The translations under genes were made by a program, and so were the position numbers. The notes below the pieces were generated by a model that was not told where the DNA came from, did no database searches, and saw only the letters and a list, made by a program, of their open reading frames with translations. From a bacterium (lineage in GTDB: Bacteria; Planctomycetota; Planctomycetia; Pirellulales; Pirellulaceae): a stretch of 64,000 bases of DNA. Shown here in pieces: positions 52,661 to 62,094 of the stretch (within the stretch, counting starts at the first letter, position 1; each line of letters begins with the position of its first letter). Location: positions 248,001 to 312,000 of the forward strand of contig JAUIGN010000001.1 in NCBI GenBank assembly GCA_030430075.1, in the 5' to 3' direction.

Positions 52661-53002
52661 TTAGCGGCGCGACGCGGCCCGTTCCGCGTTCAGCTTGGTG
52701 TCGTTCTCCAGCATGGTGAGCTTAGGTTGCTCGATATCGCGAAACATGCCGTTCGCGGCGGCCCAGATCAAGAGCGAAAAGAAGCCCAGGCTGGCCAGCA
52801 GGTAGTTCAGCATCGGCGTGATTGCGAAGGCCCCATCGGTGCTGTCGCGAAAAGTGCGGATGAACTCCAGAAATTTCATTACAAAACCGGCCATGCTGGG
52901 GACCAGGATCAAGATCGACATGATCACCAGGATGGAAGATTTCAAACGGCTGCCGGTGTGACCGGCCGGCTTGGAATTGTCATGCATGGAGTTAGCTCGC
53001 AT
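52661..53002 (-). CDS. Small two-helix membrane protein of the oxidase operon
   Basis: A 113-residue membrane protein with two hydrophobic segments (~22-45 and ~63-85) and a charged C-terminus (NDTKLNAERAASRR). I recognise no family. It lies 39 bases after the ccoO stop and 37 bases before the small CcoS-position gene, so it belongs to the same transcript. It occupies the place of CcoQ in standard operons but is longer. Starts at 53002 or at the ATG at 52987; neither has a strong ribosome-binding site. Confidence 0.72.
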   Translation of the reverse strand: MRANSMHDNSKPAGHTGSRLKSSILVIMSILILVPSMAGFVMKFLEFIRTFRDSTDGAFAITPMLNYLLASLGFFSLLIWAAANGMFRDIEQPKLTMLENDTKLNAERAASRR

Positions 53003-53041
53003 CGGCAGGTGGTCTCGAGGCCCCGGCGTGGGAATGCCCGT

Positions 53042-53680
53042 CTATTCGTATTCCAACGCGTCCAGCTCTTCGTAGTAAGGATAGGTCTCGTGCCACGAGC
53101 CTAGCCACTGCATGTAGGTGATCAGTGCCAGCCCGCGCTTGTTGGGTTGGTCGGGCGTACCGTCAAACAGCCAGGGGTACTCGGGCATCGGCGAATCGGG
53201 CGAAACCATTTTCGGTCGGTAGAAGTGGACCGCATGCCAGTCGCTTCCGCGCCGTCCACCTTCCCGAGACAGGTCGGGGCCGACGCGGCGCGTGCCGAAC
53301 ATCACTGGACGCTGCAATTCGTTCTGGTACTCCCAGGTCTCCGATACGGCCCCGAATCGCTTGGAATCGTTGGAGACGGGACGCACGAATTGGCTGTGGC
53401 AGTGCCAGCAGCCTTCGCCGATGTAGATCTGGCGGCCTAACCGCAAGGCGTCCGCGCAGTGTTCCTCGGTCGGCTCGCCAAACGCGCTCTCGAACGTGTC
53501 CGGGTACCGGCGGCTCAGTTCCTTGAATTGGTAGAGCACATTGGCATTAACGACCTCCTCGGCCGTGGTCTCGGGCAGATCCTTGTACATCAAGATCGGG
53601 ACCACGGCATTGGAGAGGAAGGCGAAGCCGAAAAAGCCAACCCCGGCGATGAAAAAGATTCCCGCTTTACTTTCAAACAT
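53042..53680 (-). CDS. ccoO: cbb3-type cytochrome c oxidase subunit II (mono-haem c)
   Basis: A 212-residue membrane-anchored c-type cytochrome. An N-terminal helix (~5-27, GIFFIAGVGFFGFAFLSN) is followed by the haem-binding CWHCHSQFVRP (~90-100). Other CcoO hallmarks are YIGEGCWHCHSQ, RRVGPDLSREGG, DWHAVHFYRPKMVSPDSPMPEYPWL (haem Met ligand near SPMPEYP) and ALITYMQWLGSW. It transfers electrons into the haem-copper subunit. A larger frame starts upstream inside ccoN; the real start is the ATG at 53680, eight bases after ccoN. Confidence 0.95.
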   Translation of the reverse strand: MFESKAGIFFIAGVGFFGFAFLSNAVVPILMYKDLPETTAEEVVNANVLYQFKELSRRYPDTFESAFGEPTEEHCADALRLGRQIYIGEGCWHCHSQFVRPVSNDSKRFGAVSETWEYQNELQRPVMFGTRRVGPDLSREGGRRGSDWHAVHFYRPKMVSPDSPMPEYPWLFDGTPDQPNKRGLALITYMQWLGSWHETYPYYEELDALEYE

Positions 53681-53688
53681 GGGTCGAA

Positions 53689-55164
53689 CTACGCTCCTGT
53701 GGCCGGCGCGGAAGCCGGTTGCGAAGATTCCGCGGATCGTCCACGTGCCGTGCGGATGAGATTCCACAAAAAACAAAGGAAGCCGCCGGCGATCATCAGG
53801 CCGGCAAACATCCGCGTGATCCAAAACGGTTGCGATCCGGTCACCGAGACATCCCAAGGCTGCAACGACGACCAGTAATATCCCTGAAATACACCTGCCA
53901 GGCCGAGGTCCAGGAACATGATGAAGACCCCGGCAGCGGACAGCCAGAAGTGCCACTCCAGCAGCTTGCGGCTGTACCATGGCCGGCCCAACAGAATCGG
54001 GAAGAGATAGGTCATCATCCCGAAGATCCACATGCTGAACACGCCGAACATCACCAGGTGGGCGTGGCCGACCACCCAATCCGTGAAGTGAATCAGTTTT
54101 TGGAAGGTCAGCGTAACCTGCAGGGCACATTGGAAGCAGGTGATGAAGTAAAAGATCATCCCGGTGTAGAACCAGCGGATGGGGAGGTTGGAAACCACCT
54201 TGCGTCCGTCTCCCCAGAGCGTGCCCATGAAGTTGATAATGACCGTGGCGACGACAAACTCCACGGCGATCGTGGAAATGATCGCTCCGTACTGGAGGAA
54301 CATGGGAATCGGCGTGTAAAGGAAATGGTGAATCCCCTGGAGCGGATAGAAGAATGCCAATCCCCAGAAGCCGACCAGCGACAGGCCGTGGCTCCAGATT
54401 GGCTTCTGCAAGATGATCGGCACGATGTAGTACATGGTGCCCCAGCCGATCGGCGTGACAAACAGACCGACCAGGTCGTGAATGAACAATCCACCCACCG
54501 CCCCGGCACTGGTTCCCGCCAGGCTGTACTCGGGCAAGAAGTTCCCCATGGCGTAGGTCAGAAACGTCCAGATGAAGGCCGCCATGAAATACCAGAGCGT
54601 GACGTACATCGCCCCTTTCGAGCGGGCGATGGGTGTGAGGAAGTTGGCCGCGACCAAGGCCAGGCCGATCAGGGCGACGGGGTCGATCCAGAAGGGTGTC
54701 TCACCCCATTCGACGCCCTGAGCACCCAGGCCCATCGGGATGTGCAGGCTCTCGCTCAGCGAAGCAACCCATTCCGCCGCTTGGAGTGTCGGACCAAAAA
54801 TGATCCCCGCGGCCGTGCTCAGCACGACCAGTTGCCAGGCAATGAAGATGAAATAAGAGAGCTTCTGGCTGAGGACGCGTTGCAGGGTCAACCGGGGAAC
54901 CGACCAATGCAGCACACCCAGAAAGGCGTTGGCGATAAACCCGTAGGCCACCGCATTGGTGTGGATCATCCGCCACCTCCCCGCCGACAGCCACTCGATC
55001 CCGTTCAACGGGTTCCAGTGGATCAACTGCAAGGCCATCAGGATGCCACCGGTCATGGAGATCGCCAGATAGGCCAGGGCGGCGAAAAAGTACCACCGTA
55101 CAAGCCGCTCTTCGACCAGGTCCGCATGCCGAGGAAGATCTTCAGTCGTCGATACCGAACTCAT
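53689..55164 (-). CDS. ccoN: cbb3-type cytochrome c oxidase subunit I, divergent
   Basis: A 491-residue haem-copper oxidase core with about 12 helices. Aligned to cbb3 enzymes by eye: low-spin haem His H68 (HTNAV), CuB ligands H229, H279 and H280 (HDLV and GIHHF), the cross-linking Tyr candidate Y273 six residues before H279, and H367/H369 in VVGHAHLVMFG. The standard cbb3 motif at the first CuB His is HNAV; here it is HDLV, and GHVHSGALG is replaced by GHAHLVMFG. It catalyses reduction of O2 to water with proton pumping. The ATG overlaps the stop of the 205-residue membrane gene (ATGA). Confidence 0.93.
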   Translation of the reverse strand: MSSVSTTEDLPRHADLVEERLVRWYFFAALAYLAISMTGGILMALQLIHWNPLNGIEWLSAGRWRMIHTNAVAYGFIANAFLGVLHWSVPRLTLQRVLSQKLSYFIFIAWQLVVLSTAAGIIFGPTLQAAEWVASLSESLHIPMGLGAQGVEWGETPFWIDPVALIGLALVAANFLTPIARSKGAMYVTLWYFMAAFIWTFLTYAMGNFLPEYSLAGTSAGAVGGLFIHDLVGLFVTPIGWGTMYYIVPIILQKPIWSHGLSLVGFWGLAFFYPLQGIHHFLYTPIPMFLQYGAIISTIAVEFVVATVIINFMGTLWGDGRKVVSNLPIRWFYTGMIFYFITCFQCALQVTLTFQKLIHFTDWVVGHAHLVMFGVFSMWIFGMMTYLFPILLGRPWYSRKLLEWHFWLSAAGVFIMFLDLGLAGVFQGYYWSSLQPWDVSVTGSQPFWITRMFAGLMIAGGFLCFLWNLIRTARGRSAESSQPASAPATGA

Positions 55165-55778
55165 GCTTGCTCCGTTTGTCGGCGGTAAGGCACGTATAGT
55201 CCCAGGGGATAGATCAGCGCCAGCGTCCACCCGTAGATCAGGTGCGTCACCAAGCCGATCCACCAGGGAATCTGCTCAACAATCCAGGCGCCCCCAAACA
55301 TCATGGGCTGTAACCAGGCCAGAATCAGATAGAAGTGCACCAGCCACATCCCGGCGGCCAGCGCGGTGGCCACAATCAGGCGAAAGCCCAAGCCGGAGTT
55401 CCCGGTAGCCCGCACCAAGAGGGTATGAAAGATCGAACCCAACGCCATCCCGGTCCCGATGTACAGGCAGCAACCGAGCGTCAGGGTCATCCCCCCTTCG
55501 AGCTCCAAGGCACGCTCGCCTAACGGGAACGTCAGATAGACCTGGATCAACCGCAACGGGTACTGCCCCACCAGGGCGGATCCCACGACGTTGAACGAGA
55601 GGCTCGTTACGGCACCGAACATGCCCAGCACCAGCCCCGCCATTGCATAGTATGCCGTGTAAAACTCGGTCGGCTGCCAGCGTTCGGCCGGCGTCTCGAT
55701 CTCTCGTTCCAACTGAGCGATCCGCTCGCGCAGCTCGGCCAGTTCTTGCTTCTTCGTTTCCACGTTGCTTGCCGTCAT
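55161..55778 (-). CDS. Membrane protein with N-terminal coiled coil, oxidase operon
   Basis: A 205-residue protein: coiled-coil N-terminus (ETKKQELAELRERIAQLERE, ~6-25), then five or six transmembrane helices (about 44-62, 95-115, 130-150 and later). I recognise no family. It overlaps the cytochrome c gene upstream and ccoN downstream by four bases each, so it is firmly coupled to the oxidase and is probably a subunit or assembly factor. The conserved-looking residues are aromatic and His in helices (VHFYLILAWLQPMMFGG), so cofactor binding is possible but unproven. Confidence 0.8.
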   Translation of the reverse strand: MTASNVETKKQELAELRERIAQLEREIETPAERWQPTEFYTAYYAMAGLVLGMFGAVTSLSFNVVGSALVGQYPLRLIQVYLTFPLGERALELEGGMTLTLGCCLYIGTGMALGSIFHTLLVRATGNSGLGFRLIVATALAAGMWLVHFYLILAWLQPMMFGGAWIVEQIPWWIGLVTHLIYGWTLALIYPLGLYVPYRRQTEQA

Positions 55779-57073
55779 GAGCCTTCCCCCTCTGTGTCGG
55801 CGGGCTGTGCGGCAGCCGGCGCCTTGACCTGGTCGAGCCCTTCCACATGGCGCCGCTCCACGACACTCTGAACGTAATGCACCAGGTTCCAAAACGTTTC
55901 CGGCTCTTCCGCCAAGGCCTGCTCGAAGGCCGGCATCGGAGTCCCGTTGATTCCGGTGTAGATCCGCCGATAGATGTCGATCGGGCGACGTCCGCCGTGC
56001 AGCATCCCGGCGGTCAGATCGGCGGCAGGCGCGACCTCGCCCCAGGCGTCGTAATTTACCTTGACGCGTTCGGCCTCCGGCAGCGCCTCCTGTGCGGAGA
56101 GAAACTTGCTGCTCAGCCAATCCGTCTGCCCTTCGGCATTCTCGCCGTGGCACTTGGAGCAGCCACGGCTGAGAAACGCCTTGCGGCCCGCCAGGATCGA
56201 TTCGTCACTGTACTTCGGCTGCGCGGTCACCGGCAGCACTTCCTGAAACTCGGCGTTGGCCCAGGTCTGCTGGATCCGGGCCAGTTCCTCGGCAAATTCG
56301 ACCGACTCGATCTCCTCGTCTTCCTCGTAGTCGAACTCGGCGATCCGGGCCACCGCCTGCTCCAGTTCGCCGCGCGTGCTGAGCAAGATCACGTAGTCGA
56401 CCACCGCATCCAGGTCCTCGTCCGGGAGGAAGGGAAATGCCGGCATGGACGTCCCCTTGGCACCGCGGCGGATGACGCGGTAGAGATCTTTGCGGTTCGG
56501 CTTGGCACCGTAAGGCGTCGACGTAAACTTGAACACGCCCTGCCGGTAGTTGCGAGGCTTCGGCTGGAGGTAGGCGGCCGCCTCACCCTTGCCATCTCCG
56601 CTCACACCGTGGCAACCGGCACAGCGGCGGAGGTAAACAGCGGCCCCGTGCTTCAAGCGAGCATTCGCCAACCGCTCGGCGGCCGCCTCGGCCGGATCCA
56701 CGGCAGCCGCCTCCGTGCCCTCTTCCTCATCCTCGTCGCGGACGACCGGCAAGTGCGGGTTGACCGGGGTCCCAAAGAGCTTGGCGAGCTCCTCAGTGAT
56801 CTGCGACTGATGCGATGCGGGCAGCGCGTCAAGCGACTCACCTTTGACGAACGCCGGTGGAGCCTCTCGCGTACAACCGACCAACCCGGCAACCAACGCC
56901 AGCCCCAACACCATGAACGCTTGCCCGGGCCGAACGTGGCACGGCCGCCCGCAACAAGGCAAGGTGCCAAGACCCGGTGTGCCAAGTCCCGGTTCGTTCC
57001 CGCTGGTCGCTGCCGCAACACGACCGTACGGTGCGTGCCCCCCACAACCTAACACTCTGACCATATTTCGCAT
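55775..57073 (-). CDS. Di-haem cytochrome c lipoprotein of the oxidase operon, CcoP-like role
   Basis: About 430 residues with two class I cytochrome c domains: CAGCHGVSGDGKGE (haem 1, ~150) with Met ligand region GTSMPAFPFL, and CSKCHGENAEGQTD (haem 2, ~303) with GINGTPMPAFEQA. It is the first gene of the oxidase operon. A lipobox-like MVLGLALVAGLVGC sits at residue ~54, so the true start may be the ATG at 56914, making a lipoprotein; the upstream part is Gly/Pro-rich and doubtful. Standard CcoP is anchored by helices instead. It overlaps the 205-residue membrane gene (ATGA). Confidence 0.85.
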   Translation of the reverse strand: MRNMVRVLGCGGHAPYGRVAAATSGNEPGLGTPGLGTLPCCGRPCHVRPGQAFMVLGLALVAGLVGCTREAPPAFVKGESLDALPASHQSQITEELAKLFGTPVNPHLPVVRDEDEEEGTEAAAVDPAEAAAERLANARLKHGAAVYLRRCAGCHGVSGDGKGEAAAYLQPKPRNYRQGVFKFTSTPYGAKPNRKDLYRVIRRGAKGTSMPAFPFLPDEDLDAVVDYVILLSTRGELEQAVARIAEFDYEEDEEIESVEFAEELARIQQTWANAEFQEVLPVTAQPKYSDESILAGRKAFLSRGCSKCHGENAEGQTDWLSSKFLSAQEALPEAERVKVNYDAWGEVAPAADLTAGMLHGGRRPIDIYRRIYTGINGTPMPAFEQALAEEPETFWNLVHYVQSVVERRHVEGLDQVKAPAAAQPADTEGEGS

Positions 57074-57918
57074 TGCGTGACCCGTATCCAATTTCGATTG
57101 TCAGTTGCCGGCGACGGTTAACGGAGAACTCAACGGTTAGAGGACTCAACGGTTATACGAATGACTCAACAGGGCCGCATCGCGGCAGCATCACAACGTC
57201 GCACCGGCCACCCTGCACCTGGCAGTGGAACCTTCGCATTGCCGACGAGACACTCAACTCGAATGTTGCCTGTCATCCTGTCTGCTCGCCGCGTTCGCAG
57301 TGCCGGAATCGATCGCCATGCACATCGATCCGCAAGCTGACCCTGCCGGCAACCTCACTTCGTAAACGATTTGACCTGACACAGATGGGACGCTGAATCA
57401 ACCAACCAAGACGGCAACGTCTTCCACGGCAGTTGAAAATACCGTTCAAGCTCGACTTGTCAACGTGCCTCGTCGTCGGCAATACGCGGTCGGTTCTGTG
57501 ATCCCGCGTGATCCAAGACCGGCGCGGCCCCTGGGGAGCGAACCCGCCTCAACCTAACGCCGTGCGTGAACGCACAAGCGCGCGTAATTGCACATACTGA
57601 AACTGGTCGCCAAAGACGGAATGTCGCACCCATTCTGGGAGCACGCGACGCGGCTTGCCCGCCTGGACGCCCGATTCAGGGTCCGAACCGGCAACCTGAT
57701 GCCGACCAACGTTCGAGGCGACAGCGATCGTGCCTGCTGACGCGCGCCCGATCCGAGTGAGCCGCCGGCCGTCGTTTTGCAGCCACACAATCCCGCTCGC
57801 TTTTTCAGGCACGGTCTTTGCAATTCCGGGGCCGTTCTCTACCATTCCTTAATTGCTCGTTGCCCGCCAACGCGGCACGACCCAACACACATAACTTTGA
57901 TCGATTCGGAGAAGGAAA
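57074..57918. other. Divergent intergenic region between oxidase operon and cupredoxin gene
   Basis: An 845-base gap. ACTCAACGGTTA occurs twice (57128-57139 and 57144-57155) with a partial third copy (57164-57173), upstream of the oxidase operon, and could be a regulator site. Short frames of 60-107 codons on both strands lack ribosome-binding sites and recognisable motifs. A good ribosome-binding site, GGAGAAGGA, precedes the cupredoxin gene. No RNA gene is evident. Confidence 0.5.
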
Positions 57919-58842
57919 ATGACTTTAAGGCGACTGATGACCCTCGCACTCGGCGGCTACCTGATGTTCACCCTCGGGTGCGGCGGCGATTCGGGATCAG
58001 CGACGTCCAGTTCGTCCTCGAGTACACCAAGTTCGTCTTCGTCTGCTTCGTCGACGCCGGCGAGCAGCGACAGCAGCGAACCGGCAGCCGACGCGCCGGC
58101 GGCACCGGTTGAAGTCAAAGAGGGTTGGGGCACGCTGAAGGGAAAATTTGTGCTGGACGGCACCCTGCCCAACCCGGCCGCATTGCAGGTGACCAAGGAT
58201 CAGGAATTCTGCGGCAAACACAATCTGGTTGACGAGTCGGTGGTCGTCAATGCGGAGAACAAGGGCATCGCCAACGTCGTCGTCCATCTCTATATCGGCC
58301 GCGGCGACAAGGCGCCGGAGCCGCACGAGTCGTACGCGGAAGCCGCCTCGACTCCGATCGTGATCGACAACGACAAGTGTCGCTTCGAGCCGCACGTGCT
58401 GTTCCTGCAACCTAACCAGACATTGTTGATCAAGAACTCTGACCCGGTCGGACACAATACGAAGATTGACTCCGTCGACAATCCGGCCTTCAACCAGACG
58501 CTGCCGTCCGGTGCCGAGATCGAGCACACGTTCGTGAGCATGGAGCGACGGCCGGCAGGTGTCAGTTGCTCGATTCACCCCTGGATGCGCGGCTGGCTGG
58601 TCATCCAGGACACGCCGTATGCCGTCATCAGCGATGCGAACGGCGAGTTCGAGATCCCCAACTTGCCCGCAGGCACGTGGACGTTTCAGGTCTGGCATGA
58701 GACGGCCGGGATGATCTCCAAGGCGAACGTGGGTGGGAAAGCAGAGACCTGGAGAAAGGGACGTTTTGAAGTCACCATCCAAGGCGACGAAACGAACGAC
58801 CTGGGCACGCTCGAATTGGCGGCCGATCTGTTCAAGAGCTAA
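57919..58842 (+). CDS. Cupredoxin-like lipoprotein with carboxypeptidase regulatory-like domain
   Basis: A 307-residue predicted lipoprotein: signal MTLRRLMTLALGGYLMFTLGC (lipobox Cys21), then a Ser/Thr-rich linker (~24-60) with a run of serines. The folded part (~70-307) has a cupredoxin pattern with VGHNTKID (His ligand) and VSCSIHPWMRGW, where Cys, His and Met are spaced as in type 1 copper sites. It ends with a carboxypeptidase-regulatory-like beta domain (VISDANGEFEIPNLPAGTWTFQVWHE). It probably shuttles electrons or stores copper outside the inner membrane. The neighbouring oxidase operon on the opposite strand makes an electron-transfer role attractive. A Rho-independent terminator follows. 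Confidence 0.85.
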   Translation: MTLRRLMTLALGGYLMFTLGCGGDSGSATSSSSSSTPSSSSSASSTPASSDSSEPAADAPAAPVEVKEGWGTLKGKFVLDGTLPNPAALQVTKDQEFCGKHNLVDESVVVNAENKGIANVVVHLYIGRGDKAPEPHESYAEAASTPIVIDNDKCRFEPHVLFLQPNQTLLIKNSDPVGHNTKIDSVDNPAFNQTLPSGAEIEHTFVSMERRPAGVSCSIHPWMRGWLVIQDTPYAVISDANGEFEIPNLPAGTWTFQVWHETAGMISKANVGGKAETWRKGRFEVTIQGDETNDLGTLELAADLFKS

Positions 58843-58867
58843 GCGCATCGCCAGCCCAATCGACTCC

Positions 58868-58898
58868 ATGGGTGCCAGCAATGGCACCCATTTTTTTT
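58868..58898 (+). terminator. Rho-independent terminator of the cupredoxin gene
   Basis: ATGGGTGCCA (58868-58877) pairs perfectly with TGGCACCCAT (58882-58891) across a GCAA tetraloop, followed by eight T residues (58891-58898). It lies 26 bases after the stop codon and is the clearest intrinsic terminator in the window. Confidence 0.9.
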
Positions 58899-59151
58899 GC
58901 CCCTGCCGGTCGGACGCGCCCGATCGCAGCCGCCGAACCGATCGGTGGCCCGCAAGGAACGGCCGACGGATCCCTGTTTCCTGCCCACAGCTAGGCGAAC
59001 GGGGAACGAAGTTGCTATTATCACCACCGCCGGGCTGCCGTGGTGGGTGCGCCGCCGACGTGGGCCGCCGCCAACCTGGTCCATCGGCATGCCGCCGGGT
59101 GTTCGAGATCGCCCATGGCGCCCCGCGGGTCTGCAATCGCAAGGAAGGACC

Positions 59152-60039
59152 ATGAGAACGCCACTCCTGGAAACATCGCTGGAAGAAACGCCCGTCCGCC
59201 GCGGCAAGGTGCGTGATATTTACGAACTGGACGACCGACTGTTGATGGTCAGCACCGACCGCATCAGTGCCTACGACTGGGTCCTGCCGTCCGGCATTCC
59301 CGACAAAGGACGCGTGCTGACGCAACTCAGCGCGTTCTGGTTTGACCTGCTTGGCATGCCCAATCACCTGCTGTCGCTCGAACTGGCCGGCGCGGACCTG
59401 CCTGCATCGGCGGACCTGGAAGCCCTCCGCGGCCGCAGCATGCTCGTTCGCAAATGCGAAGTCGTTCCGATCGAGTGTGTCGTCCGCGGCTACCTGGACG
59501 GATCCGGTTGGAAAGACTACCAGGCCACCGGCTCGGTGTGTGGGGTCGAATTGCCGCCGGGGCTCACTCAGGGCGCCAAGCTGGAAACGCCGATCTTCAC
59601 GCCGGCAACGAAAGAAGACGAAGGCCACGACGTCAACATTTCGTTCGCGCGGATGGTCGAGCTGATCGGGGCGGAGACGGCGGCCGACCTTCGCGACCGC
59701 AGCCTCGACACCTACCAGCGCGGCGCCGCGTACGCCTTGGAGCGGGGAATCATCATCGCGGACACCAAGTTCGAGTGGGGACGATTTGAAGGCAATGTGA
59801 TCCTGATCGACGAAGTGCTTACGCCGGACAGTTCTCGGTTCTGGCCCGCCGACCAGTATGCCCCGGGCCGCAGCCAGCCCTCGTTCGACAAGCAGTTCGT
59901 GCGCGACTGGCTCAGCGCCACCGACTGGGATAAGAACAGCCCGCCCCCGCTGCTGCCCGACGAGATCATCGCCCGCACACGCGACAAGTACATCGAGGCC
60001 TATGAACGCCTGACCGGTCAGGCATTCGCCTGGAAATAG
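59152..60039 (+). CDS. purC: Phosphoribosylaminoimidazole-succinocarboxamide synthase
   Basis: Joins aspartate to CAIR in purine biosynthesis, forming SAICAR with ATP. A 295-residue enzyme of the longer, yeast Ade1-like class. It has [27 protein letters not shown] near the N-terminus, [42 protein letters not shown], and [11 protein letters not shown] with [13 protein letters not shown] at the ATP/substrate site. A strong AAGGAAGGA ribosome-binding site precedes the ATG at 59152, so the longer frame from 58897 is rejected. It is preceded by the cupredoxin terminator and converges with the TPR gene. Confidence 0.97.
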   Translation: MRTPLLETSLEETPVRRGKVRDIYELDDRLLMVSTDRISAYDWVLPSGIPDKGRVLTQLSAFWFDLLGMPNHLLSLELAGADLPASADLEALRGRSMLVRKCEVVPIECVVRGYLDGSGWKDYQATGSVCGVELPPGLTQGAKLETPIFTPATKEDEGHDVNISFARMVELIGAETAADLRDRSLDTYQRGAAYALERGIIIADTKFEWGRFEGNVILIDEVLTPDSSRFWPADQYAPGRSQPSFDKQFVRDWLSATDWDKNSPPPLLPDEIIARTRDKYIEAYERLTGQAFAWK

Positions 60040-60207
60040 CCAGGAGGAACTGCCGGCCTGCCTGCGTTCCGTCGCGAGCCAGAGCGTCGGCGGTGCGTGA
60101 CGCCGACATGCATCGTGCACTGCTTGACCTGTGGGCCGGGGCGGCGAACGCCGGTCCTGCTGTGCCCGAGGCACCGCGGCGGCAACAGAGCCCGGCAGCG
60201 GAGGCAA

Positions 60208-62094
60208 TCAAGGCTCGGTGGAAAGCCTGGCCAGGTAACGGGCACGCAAGCGATTCCCGTGTTGCTGCGGTGATTCGTCCAAGAGGTACTGTTCGCGAGC
60301 CAGCTCGACGTCCCCCAGCGCTTCGTAAGTCCGCCCCAGGTTATACCGTGCACCGCCTGTCCAGGGTCCGTTGGGGTAGGCTTCCAGGGTGCGTCGAGCG
60401 AACCACTCGACGGCCGCCTGGGGACGACCATCGTCATACTGGGCCAGCCCCAACCAGTAGCTGGAATGCATCTTGCTGTTGGCCACCATCAGCTTGGTGA
60501 TCGCCAGCCGGCCCTGGAAGTAGACCTCCCGCTCGCCCTGCTCTCGCTGTAAACCGAAGCGGGCCTGCACGACCTCGGACGTTGCCAGTTCGGCGAGCTG
60601 TGCATTGGGTACGCGTGCCTCCAGGTACAACATCTTGGCGCCCTTTTCGTCACCAACGTTGTCCAACTGGTTGCGAAAATGAAGATGCCGAGCCCGCACC
60701 AGGCCGCTGCGGATGGTGAAGATAAAGTACTCATCCACCGCGTTGCTATGCTTCATTTCCTGCCCGCTCTCTTCGGCCCGGATCGCCTCGACGTAGATCT
60801 GGGACTTCAGTTGATCGACGTACTTCGGCTCATGGACGGCCGTCTGGTACCAGGTCGTCTCATAGGAAATCGGCCACAGCAGGACATCTTCCAGGCCCGC
60901 ACACTTCTGCAGACGTTCCGCCAACCCTGTGGCATCAACAGTCAGCACCAACCGGTTGTCACCGGTCAGGTTCTCCTGGACCAATTGCATGCGGCGCGAG
61001 AAATCCTGGGCAGAAGCATCGATCATCGCCAGGACCGACTTCAGCTCATCGCCGCTCACTCGATACTCGTAGTCGACGCCGACGTCCAGCGCGTCCAGCA
61101 GGTCAGGATTGGCCTGCACGTCGCTGAGCGTGGCAATCCCCTCGCCGCCCGGTCCCGGAATGGCCAGACCAAGTTCGGCATCAAACAGATACAGTTGGTC
61201 ACGAATCAGGACCGCAGGCACCCAGGGCCGGGGACGCGGCGGGGTGGTGAGACCGGGAAAGGCGAGCATCACGACATCGATGCCCTGCTGGCGGGCCAAA
61301 AGCCCAAAGACTCGCGCCCTGGCCAGCGCGTCTCCGCGCCCGTAAAGCAGCGTCTGCCACGGATAGGTTTGGTACCCAGGGCCGGGAATACCCCGCATGG
61401 GCGGCGGGTCCAACCGCTTCGCGCGGGCCCCCTCCCCCGTCGTCAGTTCGACCGGATCAAAAGGATAGGGAATGGTCTCTTCGAGCTGCACGCTGCGTAT
61501 GGTCCAGTCGAACAGACGCAGGGCGACCGTCAACTGATCGACTTCGTAATCTTTGAGTTCGTCGGCGTGTGCCTGGGCGCGATCGGCCAAGGGCCCGGCG
61601 ACGGGAAGACGCGAGACCCACTTGGCGATGCTCGCACACCAGACCGACTGCATCAGCGACTTGATGTCGTCGAGGAAGAATTGGGGCCGGCCCAGTTCGT
61701 CCACGACGGTGCCCGCGATCGACCGCGGCAATTTGCTGGTGAACGGATCGGGTGACCAGTCCTCGTCCAATTCCAATTCGTCGACCCAGCGGTTCAAGTG
61801 GTATGCCACCTGCACATTCGCCTGCTCCTCTTCAAATTCGTCCATCCGGTTCGCGTAATCGATGGCGGCATTCAGGTGCTTTGTCGACGGGCGGCTCGAT
61901 TTGGCACTGGCTTTCGAGCCACGCGACGTCCGCGGCGTCGAGTCCGGGCAGCCGGCCAGCAAGACGAGGGTCAGGCAGCAAAACGACCAGACGGCCAGCT
62001 TGCCGAGCACCGGCCAGCGACCTGACGGCAACGCTTCGGCCGGCCCGGCCGCCGGCGGTTCGACCACTTCAATCAGACGGTTGCGCACGTTCAC
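60208..62094 (-). CDS. Lipoprotein-like exported protein with C-terminal TPR-type helices
   Basis: A 628-residue protein: a short cytoplasmic N-terminus, then hydrophobic [17 protein letters not shown] (~32-48) that resembles a late lipobox. A Ser/Lys-rich linker follows. The middle (~80-420) has segments such as [37 protein letters not shown] that suggest a transglutaminase-like fold, but I see no clear Cys-His-Asp set. The C-terminal ~120 residues are TPR-like ([45 protein letters not shown]). It starts at a GTG overlapping the kdsA stop (GTGA), so it is coupled to LPS-core synthesis. Function unknown. Confidence 0.8.
   Translation of the reverse strand: MNVRNRLIEVVEPPAAGPAEALPSGRWPVLGKLAVWSFCCLTLVLLAGCPDSTPRTSRGSKASAKSSRPSTKHLNAAIDYANRMDEFEEEQANVQVAYHLNRWVDELELDEDWSPDPFTSKLPRSIAGTVVDELGRPQFFLDDIKSLMQSVWCASIAKWVSRLPVAGPLADRAQAHADELKDYEVDQLTVALRLFDWTIRSVQLEETIPYPFDPVELTTGEGARAKRLDPPPMRGIPGPGYQTYPWQTLLYGRGDALARARVFGLLARQQGIDVVMLAFPGLTTPPRPRPWVPAVLIRDQLYLFDAELGLAIPGPGGEGIATLSDVQANPDLLDALDVGVDYEYRVSGDELKSVLAMIDASAQDFSRRMQLVQENLTGDNRLVLTVDATGLAERLQKCAGLEDVLLWPISYETTWYQTAVHEPKYVDQLKSQIYVEAIRAEESGQEMKHSNAVDEYFIFTIRSGLVRARHLHFRNQLDNVGDEKGAKMLYLEARVPNAQLAELATSEVVQARFGLQREQGEREVYFQGRLAITKLMVANSKMHSSYWLGLAQYDDGRPQAAVEWFARRTLEAYPNGPWTGGARYNLGRTYEALGDVELAREQYLLDESPQQHGNRLRARYLARLSTEP

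Noticed and set aside
57549-57845. 98-codon minus-strand frame in the large intergenic gap
   Set aside because: No ribosome-binding site, signal, hydrophobic segment or family motif.
57997-60207. 736-codon minus-strand frame
   Set aside because: It lies antisense to the cupredoxin and purC genes, both of which have clear family motifs; long antisense frames are expected at this GC content.
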